Positions 35,220-44,447 of a stretch of 64,000 bases of DNA are shown piece by piece. The translations under genes were made by a program, and so were the position numbers. A model generated the notes under the pieces. It was not told where the DNA came from. It saw nothing but the letters and a program-made list of their open reading frames with translations, and did no database searches. The stretch lies in contig CM062381.1 in the NCBI GenBank assembly GCA_031310005.1, positions 1,054,001 to 1,118,000 of the forward strand, written 5' to 3'. The first letter of the stretch is position 1, and each line of letters opens with the position of its first letter. The DNA is from Dactylellina haptotyla (lineage: Eukaryota; Ascomycota; Orbiliomycetes; Orbiliales; Orbiliaceae).

Positions 35220-36785
35220 AATGAGCAAAGGACCTGCAAAGCAAAAAAGGGAAACGAGAGAAAAAAAACCTCTTAGAGGCACGGGCGCAAAAAAATCAAT
35301 AGTGTGAGGGTAAAGCGCAAGCACGAGCTTGAAAAAACCAATAGTAATCTGGGGGGTTGTATTTGAAGGGTTAGTTAGTTTAGCTCACTATGTCGAGCTT
35401 CTACCGAGATACCGAGGACCGTGTAATTCTCGTCGAAACGAGTCATTGACTCCCCGTCGACGAGAAGACGAGTTCGATCGAGATGGATTATTATTTTACG
35501 GACCAGCGGAAGGATCTCTGAAAAGAAAAAGCGAGCGAGAGAGAGAAACGAGGGGATATTCTGTATATATTACGGGGCATTCGGTGTACATATAGCGCAA
35601 TGACGGAGAGGTAGATCTCCTGCTGTAGACGGCTAGAAGGGTACCCCGTGAGCTCGGGAAGGGCACGAAAGCTATAGCAACCGGGGTACAGCTCGTAGGT
35701 TTCAAGTTTTATTTTTCGTGCCTCCTGGGGTAGACGATATCCGGCCTGCGGCTCGGAGTTTGATGAGGTTGGGGCCATGGGGCTTTTGCATGTGATAACT
35801 ATTCTGGCCTCCCGCATCATTCGCATCTGAGGGAGGGCGCCCGCGCAAACGTTGCAAACGAGCAGAGTCGGACATGGGTTCCCCACAGAAAATCTGGATT
35901 TCCCCGTGATATTAATGGCTTCAGGTATATTTAGTTCACGAACGGCCTTCTCTGGTTCGTCTAGAAGTTGGATTCACTTCACCATCGTTTGGCCATAGAC
36001 CGGTTATTTTTTTAGTTTCCGCGCATTCTCTCGTTTGGAGTTTTTATATATCCCTACTATAAAAAAAGTTATTCCTGCGATCGATATCCCATAACACCGT
36101 ATAATAATAATAATACGCAGACCCCTGTCCGTGGCTGCACCGTCCAACGACGTCGCCAGGTACCGCCGGATTAAACATTAAACGTCGATATAATTTCTAA
36201 AAAACTTGGAGCGCACTTGCACTCGGAAGCCCTTTGCCAGCGTTGGAATAAGCTATACCAGCGCATCCGAACTACCCTTTTCCCCTTCAGCGCCTGCTTT
36301 CCCGGGCAAGAAGCGACCCATCCATAGCGAATACCCATCCCCTTCGGACCGACGTACCTACCAGCTTGGGCCAGGTCGCTTAAGCATCCCACGCCCGCAC
36401 GCTGCTGCAAGCAAGTCGATTCTGCAGCCAGTAGCGCCGGAAGGTCGTCTGATCTTTGCACATTCCCAAATTTGCTAAATTTAATACTCTCGTCCAAGTG
36501 TCCGAATTCACGATTTGGAGGATGAGATCGGGTCCATCGCTGCCGCAACACATCGCCCGCCGCACCCGTCGCAGACTCGTCCGCGCTGCCTGTCCGCCCC
36601 GCAAAATACCCCACACCCGCTGCCACACTTAAGAACCACCCCGGCGCCCGCCTGCTCTCTCTCTCGCTCTCTTCCCAGCACAGATATTCAACCACGGCAC
36701 CCACCCACCTCTCCCAACGACACTCGACCGTCAAGATATACACACCCAGAGTCAATCGAATAAGAGAATAGCAAGGGAATCGAGC
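35220..36785. other. Intergenic and bHLH upstream region
   Basis: About 1.5 kb. The right half is CT-rich plus-strand leader sequence for the bHLH gene. The minus-strand ORF at 36171-36887 (238 residues) overlaps the bHLH start and lacks resemblance to anything. Nothing else recognised. Confidence 0.45.
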
Positions 36786-38224
36786 ATGGACGCCAACCAC
36801 CCGTTCTCCCCAAACACCGCCTTCCCTCTCTCCTTCTTCGAGGAGGACATGGTGCTCTTCGGCGGCGGCACGCCCGCCACAGGCCACAACGGCTCCTCAG
36901 CCGCTGACTTCGCCGCCGCTTGGGCAGACATGGGAATGGGCCAGGGCCGCTCCGTCTCCTCCATCATGGACCCCTACCACATCGATACTGCAGGAGGCAA
37001 CGGCGGTCCCGGTTCCCCTTCCCTAGCGAGCCCTCTCGGCGGCGGCATGGGCCTCCTCTCCCCGACGGCGGGTCCGGCGGGCGGCGTGGTCGTGCGCACA
37101 GGCAGCACCAAGAAGCGCGGGACGGCTGCGACGACATTATCGGGTAACGTAGACGCTATGGGTAATCCGCTGCCACCACCACCACCACTACCACCGCATA
37201 TGACACCCTCCATGGTGGAGATGATGCTGTACCACAACCAGCAGCACCATCACCCCCACCATCCCCTTCACAATCCCTACCATAACCCCTACCACCACCC
37301 TGCTGCTGCTGGCGTCGGTACTCCCTACGGATACCACTCCTCGCATTCGCACTCGCACTCGCACTCCCCTTCGTCGATTGCTGCCACCCCTGCTGGAATT
37401 ACAATCAGTAGTAACAGCAGCAACAGTAACTATGGCGGGTCGGCGCGAGGAGGCGGGAGCGGGCGAGGACGCAGCAGCAGCATCAGTGTCTTTGATGCGG
37501 ATATGATGACTAACATGATGATGAACATGGAAGATGACGATGCCGACGACCACGTCCACACGAACCAGACGAATGCGAAACGAAGGCGGCGGGATACGGT
37601 TGCCACTAACGGCGGCGGTAGCGGCGAGAGTGGGTTTTCGAGCGGCGACGATACAGGTAGTGGGAGAGATGGGAGACGGGAGAGTTTAACTGGTGATAAA
37701 CGGCCCGAGAGACCGAGGTTGACGGAAGTGGAGAAGAAGAATAATCATATTGCTTCGGAGCAGAAGAGGCGGATGGCGGTACGCATTCTGTCATTTATTA
37801 TCGTCTTGCACGATCGACTGAAGTTGCAAAGGAAGCTAATATTGGACATTATTAGATTCGAGACGGATTCGATAGATTGACGGAATTGGTCCCTGGTATC
37901 GAGGGACAGGGTCGGAGTGAGAGTATCGTTCTTCGAAAGAGTATGCAATCCTCTCCCATTTCCTTTCCTTCTATATTAAATCCAATAGTTGTACTAACCC
38001 TATGCTAGCCGTGGACTATATGCGCCAAGTGGTCGAAGAACGGCGGAATCTGATCGCCCAAGTTCAGGAACTGGGCGGCGAGGTTCCGCAGGACCTGCTA
38101 CTACGGTAGTTCTGCATAGACTGCCCACCCTTTCAATTCTATATTCCCAGTATATATAATTCTTTCTTTCTTTCTTTTTTCTTGTAGGATATTGATACGG
38201 TTACGGGGCGCTGACTCAGCGTAA
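36786..38224 (+). CDS. Basic helix-loop-helix transcription factor (Ino4-like)
   Basis: Four exons (36786-37778, 37856-37940, 38009-38105, 38188-38224) join in phase to 403 residues. The N-terminal 300 residues are low complexity: Gly/Ser, a PPPPPLPPH run, a His-rich block (residues about 148-180) and four HS dipeptides. A basic KRRRRD patch is a likely nuclear signal. The bHLH is split over exons 1-3: basic region EKKNNHIASEQKRR, helix 1 AIRDGFDRLTELVPGIEG, helix 2 RSESIVLRKTVDYMRQVVEE, then a short leucine-containing coil. The H-x3-E-x2-R pattern predicts E-box (CANNTG) binding. In yeasts this class (Ino4) dimerises to control lipid and other genes; the filamentous role is not assigned here. 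Confidence 0.9.
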
Positions 38225-39046
38225 GCCGAGAAGACTACCCGTTAATTGGGGAGGATTAGTAATGGTCGCAGTGTAAGATAGATATACGATCGAGGCCTCG
38301 GATTACCTTTTTTTGGTTTAATTTTCTTTGTTTATCGGCGGATTTGGATTCTTTTCATCATATTATACCTTATAGTTTTTTATTCCTAATTTATTCACGC
38401 CGCTTTTCACTCACTTATTTTTTTTCGCCCAAAAGAGAAAGAGAAAGTTCATAGTTACTGGATCTGATTCCATATAATAATATCTAAGTACCTACAGGAG
38501 GTGTGTAGAGACGACTGAGACAAGGCGACCCCGCGTGTACCACTACCATGCCCTTCCGGCTACATGCTCTTATTAATTTAATAAAAAAGGAAACACCGCA
38601 CAGTTATCGATCTGTAAAAGGAAATTCCCTTGAAAGGAAACACAAAAAAAAATGGCAGGGGAAGATTTGATAGCCTGTACATGCTCCGGAATCAAAACTA
38701 TACTGGCGAAGGAAAGATAAGAGTGTTGTGCAATAGAGGGGGAGGGTGATTAAGTTGCAGACGAGGTTAGGAAGTCAGGAGAGGAGATAGGAAATCATCG
38801 GTCTCATTGATATTTGGGAGTTCTAGAGGATGATTGTTATTTGAGAGAGAGAAACAAAGGGAGAAACCATATTACACCTTGGTATTCAAAATGCTGCACC
38901 AGAAGGGAAAGCTAAAAGCCAATTCGAGGAGAAGGAAATCGGGAATAGAGGAACTTGTCGCCGTTATAAGAGAATACACCAAAAAGAAATATAACATAAG
39001 ACCAAAAACGTGACTGCTAGCTTTACTTTGAATGCTTTACAGCCAT
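38225..39046. other. Convergent 3' flanks of the bHLH gene and GID1
   Basis: 820 bases between two converging stop codons. It holds T-rich then A-rich tracts consistent with two opposing 3' untranslated regions. No gene seen. Confidence 0.5.
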
Positions 39047-41282
39047 TCATGAGTTTGGCAGATAATCGGAATTGTGAATCCAGTTGTGAAGATTGACAAA
39101 TGCTGCTGTTCCGCCTTCTTCGCCAAGTTCGCGGAGTAGCACTGTCGTCTGCTGAACTAGTCGCTCCAATGGTGCTTTTGAGGATTTGCCCAAAGACACT
39201 GCGGAAGATACCACGTTAACATGACTAGCTCATTCGGGCTTGGGGATTCTATAAACTTACCGAGAATAGCAGAGTTCAGCGCCTCAGCAACCGGTGCACG
39301 CCCGTCTTCAGCCAGCAAATGAGCCATCGGCGAATCCGTCGGGTCTGAATAAGCGAAAAGACTGAACACCTCATCCATCTCATCCTGCAGCTCGGGCTTG
39401 TTTTTGAAATCTTCCTGCATCTGTCGTCCATACTCCATAACTTTTTCTAGCATTTCATTTTGGTTTAACAGGTCGCCACCTGTTCCGTTGGCGTATTCCT
39501 CGCTCTCGTTTCCATCCATATGGTAATCGCCCTCTGTGTCAAAGGCCGGGAGTTTGGATTTAACAGCGGATGTCGAGTTCGGAGGTGCTTTCTTACGCCC
39601 GATGTGGGAAACTTCAGCACTCTGTCGCATCATTTCGATGAATTTTCGGCAGCGGAGACGGAAGTTAATTTGTTCGTTACGGAGTAGGACTTGCGGGTAG
39701 TATGTTTGTGTCAGTTTCAGGGCCTTGTCGATATTACCGTCAAGGATCGCTGCACGAATATCTGTTTCAATGTAGATTCATCAGTCTACCGTCTTAATTG
39801 CAGTAATGTTGGCAAAATCGGTCGACGTACTCTGCCTGCGGAGTGCATCTTTATCCTCCATCAACTCTATTGGTTTCGCAACTTCGGATGTCCCACTGTT
39901 AAGAGCATTCTGCTCGGCTTGTAGATCTTGAGCGAAAGCATTTGCAGTTTCTACAAAGCCATCATGTTGCAGATATGAAGCAATAAGTGACTGTATTAAC
40001 GCCGCCTCTCCTAACGGAGGGCATAGCTTGTCGACAACAGCTTCATTAATCTCCTCATGAGCACCCATTCGTTCGGTCTATACAGTCTTAGTTTCCCTTC
40101 GAATTATATATGTAACTGAGAGAGCGGAACTCACATTCATATATCCGTCAATATCATAACTGAACTCGTCCTGCCCGAAATTCACTCTTATATGTTCCCC
40201 AGGCTTCTTCAATCCCACGGCAGGGTATAACTTTTTATCTGTTGGTATATCTCGGAAAGCCGTACCTAACAAGGCTCCATTCCGAGTGAAGAATGCAGTG
40301 TTCGTTCGGAAATTGACCCCGCAGCCGATAACATCCTTCGTGTTGAATTGCGGCCCATAAGGCTTGCCCACGCCGGAGCAGCAGAAGGATTTGCCGTCAT
40401 CTCCATGATAGCCCCACGAGCACGGTTCCCAGCCCGGCAGTCGATTCAAAGGCACATCTCCAGCGCAGAAGCCCACTCCTATAAGACTAGATATTCCATC
40501 AGTTACTCCGCACTTGTCGTCATCGAGAGAAATTTTCGGGTCTCACCCTTCTCGGCTTTTGTTCATGATTGTGACTTCGTAGTAGTAGACTCCGCACGAC
40601 CTTGGCATATGGTGGTCCGCTCGCACGGCAGCGGAATCGTATTCGTTGACTTTCGTCGGCCCTGTCACTCAAGCAGAAAGTCAGCCTGCTTAGCTGCGAC
40701 ATAATAATACCCTCAATACCACCTCGTGCGTCTAGAAATATCCCTACCTAAAAACTGAACGTCCAATCCATCCTGCGATATATCGATGCCACCGCTCTTG
40801 TCGTTCTCGTTCCATTTCGTGGGCAAGGGTGTTGGTAGATCATCGTCCGGGGTTGCGTTCGCGTCCTTCACATCGATCTTGAGCCCGCCTCCTCTGGCCT
40901 GCGCGTGTAGTGCTACGGATGTGTACGACGGGTTCCTGGAGGGACCGGTGGCGGCATTCGCTTGCGGGAACCGCGCCGCCGTGAGCTTTTCGCAGTATAA
41001 CGAGTCCTCCAAGTAACTGGGCACGGCGATCGGGAGTTGGGAGATCTTGGATTGCGTGTTGAAGGCACTGGAGAGGGAAGAGTTATAGTATCGTCCGGAT
41101 TGCGAGCCTATCTCGGAGAGGTTTGCGTAGCTGCCGTTTCGTTGGGAGCGGAGACCCGAGGAAGGGGAGATGCGAGGCCGCGACGGCTGGCCCGAGACAA
41201 TGGAGGCCCAAGTGGAGCCCTGGGATCGAGGGGTTATGGTGGACGCCCCGCTCGCCGTCATGGGGACGTTGTATGCGGTCAT
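39047..41282 (-). CDS. GID1: Gid1/Vid30/RanBPM-like subunit of the GID/CTLH E3 ligase
   Basis: Six exons (41282-40748, 40661-40547, 40486-40135, 40077-39831, 39761-39261, 39198-39047) join in phase to 633 residues. The first 175 residues are Ser-rich and variable. The SPRY domain (about residues 180-334) contains ADHHMPRSCGVYYYEVTIMN, REGLIGVGFC, RLPGWEPCSWGYHGDDG and VIGCGVNFRTNTAFFTRNG. A LisH motif follows (LIQSLIASYLQHDGFVETAN). CTLH and CRA regions start at IRAAILDGNIDKALKLTQTY and end LHNWIHNSDYLPNS. The complex marks gluconeogenic enzymes and other targets for degradation, with the SPRY and LisH parts acting as scaffold and substrate-receptor dock. No ATG lies upstream in frame before a stop, but an extra 5' exon is possible. 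Confidence 0.95.
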
Positions 41283-42078
41283 GATATCGGACAAATTGGG
41301 GGCAGGTATGCTATACGAGGCTGGGGGGATTCGAAGGAGAAACACCCGTGCCTGGAAACTGGAGTGTGGTGTGTCCTGTCCCAGAGCTTGGGCCGCCTCT
41401 GCCGATAGCGATTAGAGACCTGATGGGAGAGGAGCAAAGTGGCAAGACACGATTAGAACACGAAGACAAACGAAGCGGGAGTATTTCAGCGACGTCGAAC
41501 GGTGGCCCTGGGAATCAGATATCAGAGCAGTGTAAGCCAGGCGTCGTCGTCGTCGTCGTCTGTGATCACAAGCGCTGCGAAGGGGGCAGAGGTCGTGTCG
41601 GACGGACAAGCTGCGAAGGCTGGCGGGCTGTTGGAGGTGAGGTTGCGGTTGGCGGGAGAACGTTCGTTAACGTGTGTCGTCCGCCAGACGGCTAATTTGG
41701 CCGGGTTGGTCGATGGCGGCCTGTGACGTGAGCCCGCGCCGGATTGTGAATATTCGAACGGCCTCAACTGTAAACTCGAAGAAGTATCTGCGGACGCTGT
41801 GCTCGCTGGTATGTTACGGGCAGAGATGCATCTGCCAGGTACCGATCCTCGACAGAATTCTTGCTCCCAGCCGACCACGAGCGGGGTGTCGTGCCGGAAT
41901 CAATCACGCTTTCGCTCTCCAGGCTAGCCAGCGGCACACTCCGCCTCGTCGGCAGCTGGGTGGTGCCCCGGCTCGGATACTCGGCGTGCATTAGCCTGCT
42001 ACGGACGTCGTCGATACTATACTATGAGATCATGAAGACATCGATTGATATCGCGATATTGCATATATTGGCCACTAT
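41283..42078. other. GID1 upstream region
   Basis: About 800 GC-richer bases containing the GID1 promoter and the 3' flank of the DUF1349 gene. A (GTC)n stretch lies near 41543-41561. Opposing ORFs here overlap one another and have no family resemblance. Confidence 0.45.
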
Positions 42079-42717
42079 TTACACATGCTTGAGATCCAGG
42101 GTTTCTTCCCGCCATTCGACCTCAACGTCCCAGATCTTCACCTCCAGCTCCTCGGCTTCATTGCCATCCTTCTTCAGCGGTCTTGCCGCATATGCTCCGA
42201 CGTCCACGTACACCGGCCCATTGACTGTATCTCCCTCCTCGTCCGCAAAGATGAAATTGACCTCCCTCAATGGTATCCTCTTATCCCCCCTCACCAGGTA
42301 AATCCACAGACTCTTCCCCAGCTCGTCGTTTGACCTCTCCGCCTCGATAGTCGCGGTGGGGCACTCCATGTCCTCCCCGAGCGGGGTGATGGACCAATCC
42401 GCCCACTTGTCACAACATACGGTCCCGACCCACGGCTCGTCCAGATAGTATTCAATCCCGGTCTTGATCCACTGGCCCTCCGTTGTTGGCTGGCCGTGTC
42501 TTTTAACCGCCAGCAGGAGACCGCCCTGGTCGTACTTGACCAGCTCGGACCGAGGCGGGAGGGAAAAGGTGATCCGGGCCCGTTTGAAGAATTTCAACGG
42601 CTTGCTTCCGAGGCGCGCCGTTGGTGCGTTGAAGCGGTTTGTGGCAGGCGGTTTACGCCAGATGTCCGTGGACGGCGGCGCGATGACTGAGAAGAGGGGG
42701 CTCTTTGAGGAGGACAT
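42079..42717 (-). CDS. DUF1349 family protein (concanavalin A-like fold)
   Basis: Single exon, 212 residues, opening MSSSKSPLFSVIAPPSTDIW. It matches the DUF1349 family of about 200-residue cytosolic proteins with a lectin-like jelly roll. Typical segments are RARITFSLPPRSELVKYDQG, LLLAVKRHGQPTTEGQWIKT, GIEYYLDEPWVGTVCCDKWA and LWIYLVRGDKRIPLREVNFI. No signal peptide is present. Members are sometimes labelled Ree1-like, after a yeast protein that affects enolase; the biochemical activity is unknown. No intron is needed. Confidence 0.9.
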   Translation of the reverse strand: MSSSKSPLFSVIAPPSTDIWRKPPATNRFNAPTARLGSKPLKFFKRARITFSLPPRSELVKYDQGGLLLAVKRHGQPTTEGQWIKTGIEYYLDEPWVGTVCCDKWADWSITPLGEDMECPTATIEAERSNDELGKSLWIYLVRGDKRIPLREVNFIFADEEGDTVNGPVYVDVGAYAARPLKKDGNEAEELEVKIWDVEVEWREETLDLKHV

Positions 42718-43554
42718 TGTAATTGTGATTGATACGTCGTATTCGTTTAGTCATGAAGCAGACTCAGTGGGGTCCAGTCGGGGTAATTCCCCAGTTTTAT
42801 ATACCGTAGAGCTAGCTAGACGTCTACAGCCACCGTCGTCGAAGAACGGAGCCGGAAACGCCATTCGGGACTGACTTTCGACGCATGTGCATGTGTGGTG
42901 CCCTGCATGGTGCGACCCAAGACCCGAACAAGACCCGGGCTAGTTGCCATAACGTAACGCCACGGAGTAACTTCGGGTCTTCTATTCCATTCTCACACTT
43001 AGCTTAATGCTCATCCTACTCCTTCGAGCAACCAAATCTTACATTCGTGACAGCATCGCTCGTACACAGCTATATCGAGGCACGTTGTCGTATCGCGGGG
43101 AGCGGAACACAGCCGGCAGGAACGCGGGGTGGTGTCCCGCAACATTGGCAACACAACCATGCTTTGTAATGGAGCTCGCTGAGCCGCATCTTTGGTATCG
43201 CATCTTTCCGAAGATGAACCTGCAAGAGGCGAAATGGAGGAAGGTGATACCTTATCCACATCGTGAAATGTTTCTACGGTGTTCGCTCTGCAGCTCTTAT
43301 AGTCACATCGAATTCAAGCAGTTATTTGTCAAGTTCCGCTCCTCGGACCCTGCACAATTGCAAGCTCTGATAAGAGTTACTAAGTAGATACTGGCACGAA
43401 ATAGAGCAACTAGTACGTCCTGAATTTTGCATAAGTTAATATATAATTCAGATTCATAAACTCATAAATTCATAAATCGTAACGAGAAAGAAAAGATATA
43501 TCTAGCTTGGAGATAAACAACGATGTACATGTAATATCCTAAAGTGAGAGTTCT
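42718..43554. other. DUF1349 upstream region and spacer
   Basis: The plus-strand ORF at 43007-43387 (126 residues) has no domain, poor composition and overlapping ORFs on the other strand, so it is not called. Otherwise spacer, with an AT-rich stretch before 43554. Confidence 0.4.
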
Positions 43555-43968
43555 TCAATCCCTCTTAAATCGTAAACCAGGCGCTTTCGCTTCTTTACTA
43601 TCAACATCGCGTTTCTCGTAATTATCTGCATATTCCTTTGCAGCCTTTGTCTCCGTTGGATCTTTATAGTTCTTAGTGACCGTCTTCTTCGGAACTTTTG
43701 GAGGCTTATATGCAGGCATTTTCTTGGGTGTGACTGGTTTCAAAGGTGGCGGCGTATATTGTTGGAAAAAGATGCAGCCACCGAATGGTCCACTAGCTGC
43801 AAAGTTCTCGCAACGAACTAAGCAAAGACTCTTGACTTCTCCGCCTAGAGTTTCTCCTTGGCAGTTTAGATCCTTTGGTAGTTTGACGACCATATTCCCA
43901 GCTACAGGATGGCTTATTGCCCGGAAAGCTCGTCCCCTGCTATCGTTGCCATCCTCTTGGAGAGACAT
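43555..43968 (-). CDS. Small cysteine-containing protein, 5' end unresolved
   Basis: The ORF of 137 residues ends LRFKRD. Its middle reads NCQGETLGGEVKSLCLVRCE and ASGPFGGCIFFQQY, with four cysteines spaced as in small secreted fungal proteins. A basic Pro/Lys-rich tail follows (PKKMPAYKPPKVPKKTV). No signal peptide precedes the called ATG, and the preceding bases read as a possible acceptor (CCGTAG). A short 5' exon with a secretion signal may therefore be missing; I could not find one that splices in phase. Function unknown. Confidence 0.5.
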   Translation of the reverse strand: MSLQEDGNDSRGRAFRAISHPVAGNMVVKLPKDLNCQGETLGGEVKSLCLVRCENFAASGPFGGCIFFQQYTPPPLKPVTPKKMPAYKPPKVPKKTVTKNYKDPTETKAAKEYADNYEKRDVDSKEAKAPGLRFKRD

Positions 43969-44447
43969 CTACGGAAACATATACGCAGGGTGTGCCTACG
44001 TGTACGTGGTCTGAAGCCCAGCGTCAACAAACAGGCACATACGAGTGTTAAGAGTAATCTTGAACCTTCTTTTAGTCGTTGGCAGTTTAATTCTTAATTC
44101 GAATGATTCTGGGAACCCTCTTGAGGAATATCGTGCTGCTAGTATTGAGGGATTCCATTTGATTGCTTTTTATGCGTTAAATATGCGTATTTTTGTCAGT
44201 TACAACTATTTCTATTCTCAAGTCCAACCATTTTAATATTTACTCGATTTTCAGGCACTTTTGTTCACGGCAATGAAGACCAAAGTTATAAATATGGGGG
44301 GGCAAAAAGGATATATATTTGTAATATTTTTATTTAAGGTTATAGATCAACTTGCTACCCTCTAACAGCTCTCAAGGTAAACTAAACTCTAGCTAAGCTA
44401 CAGGAAATAAATAATCGTCACTCCCTAGAAACATCAAAAGGAGAACT
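43969..44447. other. Spacer, possible 5' exon of the gene at 43555
   Basis: AT-rich, 480 bases. It may contain an undetected first exon of the minus-strand gene and the 3' flank of the Gly/Asn-rich gene. Nothing definite. Confidence 0.35.

Noticed and set aside
34626-35324. 232-residue minus-strand ORF
   Set aside because: Antisense to the well-supported MST1 coding region.
36171-36887. 238-residue minus-strand ORF
   Set aside because: Overlaps the bHLH start region antisense, no family resemblance, no splice support.
40465-40486. Acceptor nearer the GID1 exon 3 ORF start
   Set aside because: It breaks the frame; the acceptor at 40487-40488 restores the conserved REGLIGVGFC sequence.
43007-43387. 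126-residue plus-strand ORF
   Set aside because: No domain, poor composition, overlapped by similar-length antisense ORFs.
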